From JADJEI01 sp035328465 (GTDB taxonomy: Bacteria; Bacteroidota; Ignavibacteria; Ignavibacteriales; Ignavibacteriaceae), in contig DAOLIQ010000042.1 of assembly GCA_035328465.1 (NCBI GenBank), positions 1 to 27,908 on the forward strand: a DNA stretch of 27,908 nt, written 5' to 3'. Under the pieces are notes generated by a model. The model ran no database searches. It had not been told where the DNA came from and saw only the letters and a program-made list of their open reading frames with translations. Position numbers and translations under genes: made by a program. Positions within the stretch are counted from its first letter, which is position 1, and each line of letters starts with the position of its first letter. Positions 6,829 to 14,673 of the stretch are shown here, one piece after another.

Positions 6829-8003
6829 CAGCATTCAATAAAAAAAGAATTCAAAATATTTTCGTAAAGATTTTTATACTTTGCGTAGGTGAATTTTGGT
6901 GCTTCCAGAATTATAATATATTTTTTATCCTTACATGAATGCTCAATGAAGAGTAAGATACTTTTACCTTGTTCAAAAGCATTACTGAACCGTACATAAT
7001 ACTCACCGGTTGTTTTGTTTGGGAGGGGTTGACTAAAATAAGATTCAGCAGAATCAGTTGCGTTAATTTTAGCTACCGAAATATTGGTCCCCAATTTATT
7101 GTTCACGTACCTTGTCCCTTTGATTTCCTTTTTCAAATTTTGTGTAATAGAAAAATTATGAATTTCCTGCCATGTACTATCAAGTTCTATAAAATAATCC
7201 TTTAATGAGCTATTATTATTGGCTTGGTAGGAAGTATTTCCCAATTCAGTTCTGAGTAATTCAATATCTGACAGCTTGTTGATTGATTTCTTTTTTATTG
7301 AAAGATTAAAGTTATTAATTTTTTCCAAAATTATTGATTCGAATTTTGATTCCCGGCTGATATATTTTTTTTGTTTCTGATCGTAATAAAATGTATCCAA
7401 GAGAGTAGAATTCGTACCTAAAATAGGTAGCCTAATAAGTGTTGATATAAAATTTTCTGAAATAGTCTCAATCTCCTGTGAAAATTCTTCTTTTGGAAAT
7501 ATTGCTTTTGTAAAAGTTTTGAAAACAGATTCGACTGAATCTTCTTTAATACTATAAATTGAAAGCCTTTGAATTTCAACTGTATCTTTTGTTAAAAAAT
7601 TTTCAATCAAAGAAATGAAACTATGATTTCCAACTGTGAAATTATTGGTGCTAAGATAACCATTGATCGATTTATCAATTAAATAACATTTCAAATATTC
7701 ATCATAAATAGCAAAGCGATTATAAACGGGATTAGGAAATCCTAAAAGAAGAGAATAATATTTTTTAGTGCCCACTAGTAAACTATCAACGTAGAGCTTA
7801 TTATAATTTTCATTTACAGGCAAGGAAAGATCAATCACACCAGAAAGAAGATTATTTTTATCTTCATTTCCTTTTAATGCCTCAGTAATTATTTCTCTGA
7901 TTCGAGTGCTATAAAATTTATTGTCAGGTTTATCACCAATTTCTGAATTACAGGCAGTAATAAGAAAAATTGATAACAGGAATAAATAAAAAATGTTTTT
8001 CAT
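6828..8003 (-). CDS. Predicted lipoprotein of unknown function
   Basis: About 391 residues. The N terminus MKNIFYLFLLSIFLITAC is a lipoprotein signal peptide with the lipobox ITAC, making Cys18 the lipidated residue after signal peptidase II cleavage. The mature part is Ser/Thr/Asn/Lys-rich and shows no catalytic motif I recognise. The longer frame begins at a TTG (8021) that would add MLDLLV and spoil the signal peptide, so ATG 8003 is preferred. No Shine-Dalgarno is seen. A TAGATTTG element (8017-8010) matches a -7 box but sits so close to the ATG that the transcript would be nearly leaderless, and its -33 partner is poor. The stop overlaps the EthD-like start, and the gene is probably co-transcribed with it and sixA. 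It may act at the inner or outer membrane. Confidence 0.8.
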   Translation of the reverse strand: MKNIFYLFLLSIFLITACNSEIGDKPDNKFYSTRIREIITEALKGNEDKNNLLSGVIDLSLPVNENYNKLYVDSLLVGTKKYYSLLLGFPNPVYNRFAIYDEYLKCYLIDKSINGYLSTNNFTVGNHSFISLIENFLTKDTVEIQRLSIYSIKEDSVESVFKTFTKAIFPKEEFSQEIETISENFISTLIRLPILGTNSTLLDTFYYDQKQKKYISRESKFESIILEKINNFNLSIKKKSINKLSDIELLRTELGNTSYQANNNSSLKDYFIELDSTWQEIHNFSITQNLKKEIKGTRYVNNKLGTNISVAKINATDSAESYFSQPLPNKTTGEYYVRFSNAFEQGKSILLFIEHSCKDKKYIIILEAPKFTYAKYKNLYENILNSFFIEC

Positions 8004-8096
8004 CACAAGCAAATCTAACAATAAAAAAATTTCTGCACGACTAAAATATTCTGTTTTGTCGGCAGGAGGTTTTATACGATAAAATATCCGAAGACT

Positions 8097-8996
8097 TTAA
8101 TTAGAAAGAAAAGTATTAGGATCAAGTATAGATTTGGTTGAAGGATTAAACAACAAACTACTGCCACTTTTTGGTTTGGATTCAATTGCTTCCGGTATTT
8201 TGATCCCAGGAATAATTAATCCAATATAGTTATAAACCGGTAAGAGCAGTTGTCGTTTTGAAATCCTTTTTGATTCGCCAATTGGAATGCCGGAATGATT
8301 TACATTCGATCTATCAATTAATAATTTATCCTGACTCTGTAACAAATACCTCCCGCTATATAATTCATTATAACGAATTTCAAGAATTTTCTTTAACGAA
8401 TCAAATTCGAGTAAGTGATACTTTTCGTATTCTTTTGTGAATGCAACAGTGATTGCATTATTTTCACTGTGAACTAATACAGGAGTTCCAAGTTCAATTT
8501 TATTATAAATTTCTTTTGCATCTTCTCTTCCAACTCTTACACAACCATGCGAGCTTGGTTTAACTCCGAGATATTTATAATACCTATTGCCAAGCAATGC
8601 ATGAAATCCTATTCCATAATTGAACCCCATCCAATTAAGCATCAAAGTGCTGTCGAATTGTCTCGAGTGCCATTGCGGCATCATTGATTGTATTACAAAA
8701 AGTCCTTCCTTAGTATTCACACCTTCGAATAATTTATCGGTACCGCTCGAAATTCCAAATGATTTTGTTGAATCACTTCTCGAGTGTAAATAACCCATTT
8801 GAGTTTTAAGATTAACTTCAATGAAGTAGGGTTTATCAGTATAAACAGTATCACGCAGTCCTGAAAAATCTGTTACAAAGTAAATTGAGTTTGATTTTGC
8901 AGTACCGTCATCATTGTTCTTAGTAATTTTTTCAGAATCGTTCTGAATGAGAATTACTGATGAAATAAAAATTATTACGGCTGAAATTCTAATCAT
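8097..8996 (-). CDS. L,D-transpeptidase (YkuD family), membrane-anchored or secreted
   Basis: About 299 residues. YkuD enzymes use a Cys to form 3-3 peptidoglycan cross-links or attach proteins to peptidoglycan in the periplasm. The catalytic motif is SSHGCVRV with Cys152 and His150, preceded by IGFHALLGN with the conserved upstream His. The domain spans roughly residues 60-180; the C-terminal 120 residues have no recognised domain. A hydrophobic segment at residues 3-18 (SAVIIFISSVILI) is a signal peptide or anchor. The start at 8996 overlaps the uvrC stop by 8 nt and has GAAGAAG upstream; an in-frame ATG at 9026 would add ten basic residues, also tolerable. Expression should be coupled to uvrC. 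Confidence 0.9.
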   Translation of the reverse strand: MIRISAVIIFISSVILIQNDSEKITKNNDDGTAKSNSIYFVTDFSGLRDTVYTDKPYFIEVNLKTQMGYLHSRSDSTKSFGISSGTDKLFEGVNTKEGLFVIQSMMPQWHSRQFDSTLMLNWMGFNYGIGFHALLGNRYYKYLGVKPSSHGCVRVGREDAKEIYNKIELGTPVLVHSENNAITVAFTKEYEKYHLLEFDSLKKILEIRYNELYSGRYLLQSQDKLLIDRSNVNHSGIPIGESKRISKRQLLLPVYNYIGLIIPGIKIPEAIESKPKSGSSLLFNPSTKSILDPNTFLSN

Positions 8997-10821
8997 TTTT
9001 AACTTCTTCAATTTTAAAATAATCATTTAAGAGTTTTGCTTTTTTCATTCCGACAATCTTTGCAATTGCATCTAGTTCAGAATTGCGGACTGAAGCTAAA
9101 CTACCAAATTCTTTTAACAATTTTTGTGCCGTCAAGTTTCCCACTCCCTTAATATCTGTCAATTCTGTCTTTATTGTTCGTTTCGATCTTCTTTTCCTAT
9201 GGAAAGTTATTGCAAAACGATGAGCTTCATCGCGTACTTGCTGTAACAATTTTAGACCTGAAGATGTTTTCGGAATAGATTCGGGCTCTGAATTGCCGGG
9301 GAAATATACTTCTTCGAGCCTCTTTGCAAGTCCAATTATATTAAAATTTTTTATTTGAAGTTTATTTAGTATTTCAACTGCACTTGAGAGTTGCCCTTTA
9401 CCGCCATCAACCATAATCAAGTCGGGCAGTGCTTCGTTTTGTTCGAGTAATTTTGAATACCTTCTACCAATAACTTCCTGCATACTTAAGAAATCATCGG
9501 GACCTTCAACCGTTTTGATAATAAATTTTCGATAAAGATTTTTTTTAGGTTTCCCATCAACAAATACAACCATGCTTGCAACACTATCACTCCCTTGTAT
9601 ATTTGAAATATCAAAGCATTCAATTTTCCTTGGCAAGATTTTTAATCTCAAATCTCTTTGCAGAGCAGATAAAACATATGGAACATTGCCAAGGTTTTTC
9701 ATTTTCTGAATTTGAATTTCTTTCAATTGAAGGATAGCATTTTCTTTACACATTTTTACGAGTGATCTCAATTCACCGCGCTGCGGAATAAATAATTTTA
9801 TTTTACGTTCTGCTTTTTGTGATAGCCATTCTTCGAGCAATAATAAGTCAACCGGTTCAGTTTCCACCACAACTTCTTTAGGAATTTCTGCCTGATCAGT
9901 ATAATAAAACTTTATTGCTGCTGAATATATTTCTGCCAGTTCCTCATTTTCTACAACTGAAAATCTAAGCTGCTTTTTCGAAATAAGTTTCCCGCTCCTG
10001 ATATTAAAAACTGAACAGGAAGAATCTTTCCCTTCATAAGCAACCGAAATAATATCTCTGTCTTCAAAATCATCACTAACAATTTTTTGTTTAGAAGAAA
10101 GTACTGAAAGTTTTTCAATTTTATCGCGAAGAACGGCAGCTTTTTCAAATTCCAATGCTTCAACAAATTGCTCCATTTTTTGTTTCAACTCTTGAATCAG
10201 ATCATCGGTTTTGCCCTTTAAAACTTTTATTGCTTCCGAAACCATTTCGTTATAATCCTGCTGTGAATATAAACCTTCACAAGGTCCATCGCATTTTTTG
10301 ATATGGTAATCAAGGCAGACTTTAAATTTTTTCTTTTCAATATTTTCTTGAGATAAATCAAGCCTGCAGCTTCTGATTCTAAAAACTTCATTAATAATTT
10401 TGAGTGAAGCTTTCATATTTTTAACATCTGTATATGGTCCAAAATACTTTGCCCCATCCCTAAGTAAATTTCTGGTGGAATAAATTCTTGGGAAAGTTTC
10501 TTTAGTAACTTTTATAAATGGAAATGACTTGTCATCTTTTAAGTTGACATTATATCTTGGCTTGAATTTTTTAATTAAGTTGTTTTCGAGAACTAATGCC
10601 TCAATCTCACTATCTGTAACGATCAATTCAATATCTCTAATCTTATTCACCAATGCTTGTGTTTTAGGCGATTCAAGATTGTTCTGAAAATAAGAACGAA
10701 CTCTATTTCTTAAATTCTTCGCTTTACCGATATAAATTATTTTAGTTTTATCGCCGAAGAACTGGTAAATACCAGGTTTATCCGGCAGATTTTTAAGTTT
10801 AGATTCAAGTGAAGGATTCAT
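8989..10821 (-). CDS. uvrC: UvrABC excinuclease subunit C
   Basis: The 610-residue length is normal for UvrC, which makes both incisions around a UvrB-bound lesion in nucleotide excision repair. Domains in order: GIY-YIG nuclease (PGIYQFFG, IIYIGKAKNLRNRV, LVLENNLIKKFKPRYN; residues 14-95) for the 3' cut; a Cys-containing linker (CLDYHIKKCDGPCEG); UVR motif near 195-240; RNase H-like nuclease for the 5' cut (IECFDISNIQG with Asp404, DLIMVDGGKGQL, RDEAHRFAITFHRKRR); and tandem helix-hairpin-helix near 555-605 (LTDIKGVGNLTAQKLL). All key motifs are intact. It begins 18 nt after glgC ends and overlaps the L,D-transpeptidase. No clear ribosome site precedes the ATG. Confidence 0.97.
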   Translation of the reverse strand: MNPSLESKLKNLPDKPGIYQFFGDKTKIIYIGKAKNLRNRVRSYFQNNLESPKTQALVNKIRDIELIVTDSEIEALVLENNLIKKFKPRYNVNLKDDKSFPFIKVTKETFPRIYSTRNLLRDGAKYFGPYTDVKNMKASLKIINEVFRIRSCRLDLSQENIEKKKFKVCLDYHIKKCDGPCEGLYSQQDYNEMVSEAIKVLKGKTDDLIQELKQKMEQFVEALEFEKAAVLRDKIEKLSVLSSKQKIVSDDFEDRDIISVAYEGKDSSCSVFNIRSGKLISKKQLRFSVVENEELAEIYSAAIKFYYTDQAEIPKEVVVETEPVDLLLLEEWLSQKAERKIKLFIPQRGELRSLVKMCKENAILQLKEIQIQKMKNLGNVPYVLSALQRDLRLKILPRKIECFDISNIQGSDSVASMVVFVDGKPKKNLYRKFIIKTVEGPDDFLSMQEVIGRRYSKLLEQNEALPDLIMVDGGKGQLSSAVEILNKLQIKNFNIIGLAKRLEEVYFPGNSEPESIPKTSSGLKLLQQVRDEAHRFAITFHRKRRSKRTIKTELTDIKGVGNLTAQKLLKEFGSLASVRNSELDAIAKIVGMKKAKLLNDYFKIEEVKND

Positions 10822-10839
10822 AACGCTTTAAAAATAATG

Positions 10840-12081
10840 TTATTTAAAAACATAATTTTTTGGAATCACCACAATGCCTGTTTCAGAAACAGTAAACATT
10901 TTTTTATCTTTTTCAAGGTCAAATCCTATTTCTGTACTTTCGGGAACAATTACGTTTTTATCTATAATGGTTTTTCTAATACGCGAATGTCGTCCAATAT
11001 TGCAATTACTCATGATGATTGAATCAGTGATGTAGCTAAAACTATTTACCTTAACGCCGGGGCCAAGCAGGGATCTCTCTACCAATCCTCCAGATACAAT
11101 TGTACCGTCACAAATAATAGAATTTAGAGTACGACCGACGCGCTCGCCTTCGTGCGATACTGTTTTTGCAGGCGGAAATTGATATTGATAAGTTCTCATT
11201 GGCCAGCTTAAATCGTAAAAATTAAATTCCGGGTTAACCGAAATCAAATCCATGCTCGCATCAAAATAACTCTCTATAGTTCCGATATCTTTCCAGTAAG
11301 GATCGGTTTTTTTATTCTCATCGAAAAATTGATATGCATTTACTTGCATGTTTTGTTTTATCATATACGGAATTATGTCCTGACCAAAATCATAGTTTCT
11401 AATTTTTTTTGCTTCCATTTCTTGAAATATTCCACGCAGAATTTCAGCATTGAAAACGTAGATACCCATATTCACGTATGAGTGTTCAGGTTTGTTGGGG
11501 ATTGAAGGAGGATCGGCAGGCTTTTCAATAAATGACTGAACTTCATGCTTCTCATTGACTCCAACTATACCAAAACGGCTTGCTTCTTTTCGGGGAACTT
11601 CAATGCAGGCAATGGAAAGGTCTGCTTTTTTATCAACGTGAAATTGAAGAAATCTCATGTAGTCCATCTTATAAATATGATCTCCGCTTAGGCACAGCAC
11701 CCATTTTGCTTTTTTATCAGAAGAAAAGAGATTTATATTTTGATTGATTGCATTTGCTGTCCCGAGATACCATTCATTATTTAGCTTACGCTGTGGTGGG
11801 ATGGAATAAATAAATTCGCCAAGCTCGGGATTGAAAATGCTCCATGCCTCAAAAATATGTTGATTAAGTGAATCAGATTTATATTGAGTTAAAACATAAA
11901 TTCGTCTCAATCCTGAGTTAAGGCAATTGGATAAAACGAAATCAATTATCCTGTATTTACCGCCGAATGGTACTGCAGGTTTTGTTCGATGAGCAGTCAG
12001 TGGGTAAAGTCTTTCTCCTTGTCCACCGGCTAAAATCATTGTTATTGTATCTCTGAGAATCGAAGAACCGGGAAAAGGCAT
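10840..12081 (-). CDS. glgC: Glucose-1-phosphate adenylyltransferase
   Basis: The 413-residue enzyme makes ADP-glucose from ATP and glucose-1-phosphate, the committed step of bacterial glycogen synthesis. The N-terminal nucleotidyltransferase domain has ILAGGQGERLYPLT followed by RTKPAVPFGGKYRIIDF; VLCLSGDHIYKMDY carries the metal-binding Asp; SFIEKP and YVNMGIYVF contact the sugar phosphate. The C-terminal part (about 310-410) is a left-handed beta-helix hexapeptide region, e.g. IICDGTIVSGG and SRIRKTIIDKNVIVP. The ATG at 12081 has a textbook AAGGAGG seven bases upstream, the strongest ribosome site in the window, suggesting high expression. It heads the leftward gene series. No other glg gene is in view. 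The promoter in the 12082-12168 gap was not resolved. Confidence 0.97.
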   Translation of the reverse strand: MPFPGSSILRDTITMILAGGQGERLYPLTAHRTKPAVPFGGKYRIIDFVLSNCLNSGLRRIYVLTQYKSDSLNQHIFEAWSIFNPELGEFIYSIPPQRKLNNEWYLGTANAINQNINLFSSDKKAKWVLCLSGDHIYKMDYMRFLQFHVDKKADLSIACIEVPRKEASRFGIVGVNEKHEVQSFIEKPADPPSIPNKPEHSYVNMGIYVFNAEILRGIFQEMEAKKIRNYDFGQDIIPYMIKQNMQVNAYQFFDENKKTDPYWKDIGTIESYFDASMDLISVNPEFNFYDLSWPMRTYQYQFPPAKTVSHEGERVGRTLNSIICDGTIVSGGLVERSLLGPGVKVNSFSYITDSIIMSNCNIGRHSRIRKTIIDKNVIVPESTEIGFDLEKDKKMFTVSETGIVVIPKNYVFK

Positions 12082-12216
12082 AAATCCTCCTTATTTTTTT
12101 TATGGAATATATTGAATTATGATTTGATTGGCAATTTAAGTTTTTATTAAATTGAATTGAAAGATTAATTGATTGTTTATAATAATATTTTTGTGTCCAT
12201 TTCGATTAAATATTTG

Positions 12217-13899
12217 ATGAAAAAATATCCCCGATTGATTTCCTGCTTTACTTTTTTTATTGCTTTTTTACTTGGCTGGAATGTTTTTATTAAGGGTGGG
12301 GCGGTCAACAGCTATACTTTAGAAGATTTTCCGTTTCAAGATAACTCGAAGCAGAAAATAATTCTTGGACAAAATAAAATTGACGTGCTTCATTACGAGT
12401 TGAAGCTCGATCTATTCCCTGAATCGAAACTGCTTTCTGGTTCGGCAATTATTCAATTTAAATTAAATGATACTGCAATGGATTCAATTCATTTTAATTT
12501 TTATAATAATATGAAAATAACAAAATTGGAATTGAATCAAGAAAAAATTGATTATCAGTACTCGAATAACCTAATATCATTTGCAAATATGGCTAAGCAA
12601 GATACTTTTATTCTCGAAATAGATTATGAAGGTACTCCCCAAAAAAGCGGACTCGGCGGATTTATATTTGGAAAGTTGAATGGAAAAAGTGTTGTTTATA
12701 ATTTAAGCGAACCGGATTTTGCCTCCACCTGGTTTCCGTGTAATGATTTACCAACCGACAAAGCTATGCTCGATATTTATATTACAAATGATTCATCACA
12801 AGTTTCAGTCTCCAATGGAAACTTGATTAATATTTCGTTTTCGGGTAATAGAAAAACTTATCATTGGAAAACCATTTATCCGATTTCCACTTACTTAGTA
12901 AGTGTTTATTCATCCAATTATGTTTCATTTTCTGATAAGTATATTTCGATGGATTCATCCGATACAATGTCGGTAAATTATTTTGTTTTTCCCTCTCATT
13001 TAGTCGCCGCAGGAAAAGATTTTAAAAACCATCCCAAAATGTTGAATGTATTTTCGATGCTCTTCGGAGAATATCCTTTTATTAAAGAGAAATACGGTGT
13101 GGCAGAATTTTTATGGCAAGCAGGGGCAATGGAGCATCAAACTATTACTGGCATTGGTTCTAACTTCGTTTCAGGAAATAATTTTTTCGAAGATATTTAT
13201 ATTCACGAACTTGCACATCAATGGTGGGGGAATGCTGTTGGTCTAAAATCCTGGAAGGACATTTGGCTGAATGAAGGCTTTGCAACTTATTCCGAAGCAC
13301 TTTATTATGAAGCACTTTCCGGTTCGGACGCGCTGAAGTCAACTATGCTGTCAAAATATCAGGACCGGTTTAAGGGGAAACTTTATGATCCCGGGGAAAA
13401 TCTTTTTGGTACAACGGTATATGATAAAGGAGCGTGGGTGCTGCATATGTTGAGATGGGAAGTCGGTGATGAAATATTTTTTAAGATTTTAAAAGAATAT
13501 TTTAATAAGTATAAATATCTGAACGCTTCCACTGAAGATTTCAAAATTGTTTGTGAAAGTCTTAGCAGCAAAAATCTTGAAACCTTTTTTGCGCAGTGGG
13601 TTTATAAAGGAGTGGATCAAATAAAAGTTAACTACCATTGGAATAGTGTATCCGTAAATGATTCGGATTATGTTACTCTTAATATCGAGCAAGTTCAAAA
13701 TGATTGGGATGTTTTTGATTTTAAACTTCAAATTCATGTTATTTATCTGGATGAATCTGCTGAGGACAAAATATTATATGTAAATCAACGCGATCAGCAA
13801 TTTACTTTTAAAGTGAAAGAAAAACCTGAAAAGATTATTCTCGATTACGACAACTGGCTCCTAGGTTCATTTGAGAATACTGCAGATGCTTACGAATAA
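12217..13899 (+). CDS. Secreted compact M1-family metallopeptidase
   Basis: About 560 residues from ATG 12217. M1 enzymes are zinc aminopeptidases. HELAH (His330, Glu331, His334), then 18 residues and Glu353 in NEGFATY, make the canonical HEXXH-X18-E site. GAMEHQTITG replaces the usual GAMEN exopeptidase motif, a variant often seen in Bacteroidota. VYDKGAWVLHML supplies the catalytic Tyr. An N-terminal signal peptide (KKYPRLISCFTFFIAFLLGW) sends it out of the cytoplasm. After the catalytic domain only about 100 residues of beta-rich sequence remain; the long helical C-terminal domain of PepN-like enzymes (about 850 residues) is absent. A TTG at 12169 would give an atypical 16-residue extension. 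A TATTTTTG box (12186-12193) fits a start of transcription near 12200, but lacks a well-spaced TTG. Confidence 0.9.
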   Translation: MKKYPRLISCFTFFIAFLLGWNVFIKGGAVNSYTLEDFPFQDNSKQKIILGQNKIDVLHYELKLDLFPESKLLSGSAIIQFKLNDTAMDSIHFNFYNNMKITKLELNQEKIDYQYSNNLISFANMAKQDTFILEIDYEGTPQKSGLGGFIFGKLNGKSVVYNLSEPDFASTWFPCNDLPTDKAMLDIYITNDSSQVSVSNGNLINISFSGNRKTYHWKTIYPISTYLVSVYSSNYVSFSDKYISMDSSDTMSVNYFVFPSHLVAAGKDFKNHPKMLNVFSMLFGEYPFIKEKYGVAEFLWQAGAMEHQTITGIGSNFVSGNNFFEDIYIHELAHQWWGNAVGLKSWKDIWLNEGFATYSEALYYEALSGSDALKSTMLSKYQDRFKGKLYDPGENLFGTTVYDKGAWVLHMLRWEVGDEIFFKILKEYFNKYKYLNASTEDFKIVCESLSSKNLETFFAQWVYKGVDQIKVNYHWNSVSVNDSDYVTLNIEQVQNDWDVFDFKLQIHVIYLDESAEDKILYVNQRDQQFTFKVKEKPEKIILDYDNWLLGSFENTADAYE

Positions 13900-13926
13900 T
13901 TCTTAATTAAAAATGAAATATTAAAC

Positions 13927-14673
13927 TTGGATAAAACTTATTTTTTTATTTCCGATCTACACTTAGGATTGCAATCGAAGGAAGAAGAGCGGACTAAAGA
14001 AAATCTGCTTGTTAAGTTTCTTCAATTTGCGAAGGATAACTGTGATGAGCTTTTTATTGTCGGTGATCTTTTCGATTACTGGTTTGAATACAAACGCGTT
14101 TACCAAAAGGGATATTACCGGACTTTAACTGCACTTTCAGATATTGCCGATCGTGGAATAAAAATTCACTACTTCATCGGCAATCATGATTTTCTTCATC
14201 GGGATTTTTTCAAAACTGAATTCAATGCTGTTATGTATGAAGATGGGCAGGAATTTATTCTGAACGGTAAGAGATTTTTTATTGGGCATGGCGATGGACT
14301 TGTAAAGAATGATTACGGCTATCTGATCCTTAAAAAGATTTTACGCAACAGGTTTTTTCAAAAATTATATTCAATTATTCACCCCGATCTCGGAATTGCG
14401 ATTGCAAGCGGAACAAGTAAAACAAGCAGACAATACACAGCAAAGAAGGACTACGGCGAAGCGGATGGTTTACTGAATGAAGCAACTCTAAAAATTAAAA
14501 GTGGATTTGAATATGTTATATTTGGACACGTTCATAAAAAAGCTTTTGAGAAAATAGGAGAGGGTTATTACATAAATCTAGGTTCATGGCTGGATGCACC
14601 TTGTTATGGAAAATTTAAAGATAATAAATTCGAGATAGTTAACTGGAATAAAAATGGCGAAAAAAATAAGTGA
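13927..14673 (+). CDS. lpxH: UDP-2,3-diacylglucosamine diphosphatase (LpxH-like metallophosphoesterase)
   Basis: 248 residues; E. coli LpxH has 240. LpxH hydrolyses UDP-2,3-diacylglucosamine to lipid X at the inner face of the cytoplasmic membrane, the fourth step of lipid A synthesis. The calcineurin-like metal motifs appear in order: SDLHLG (Asp10, His12), GDLFDYWFEY, GNHDFLHRD, GHGDGL, and FGHVHKKAFE, ending with LGSW. The YWFEY after the second motif and the C-terminal Trp are LpxH-like features. It starts with TTG at 13927, 27 nt after the peptidase gene, without a Shine-Dalgarno; an ATG 15 nt upstream is out of use because its frame stops at once. The end overlaps the penicillin-binding protein start by 20 nt, pointing to coupled synthesis of two envelope enzymes. 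A generic phosphoesterase is the main alternative. Confidence 0.85.
   Translation: MDKTYFFISDLHLGLQSKEEERTKENLLVKFLQFAKDNCDELFIVGDLFDYWFEYKRVYQKGYYRTLTALSDIADRGIKIHYFIGNHDFLHRDFFKTEFNAVMYEDGQEFILNGKRFFIGHGDGLVKNDYGYLILKKILRNRFFQKLYSIIHPDLGIAIASGTSKTSRQYTAKKDYGEADGLLNEATLKIKSGFEYVIFGHVHKKAFEKIGEGYYINLGSWLDAPCYGKFKDNKFEIVNWNKNGEKNK

Noticed and set aside
8003..8021. Longer TTG start for the lipoprotein
   Set aside because: It would place six residues before a canonical lipoprotein signal peptide; ATG 8003 fits better.
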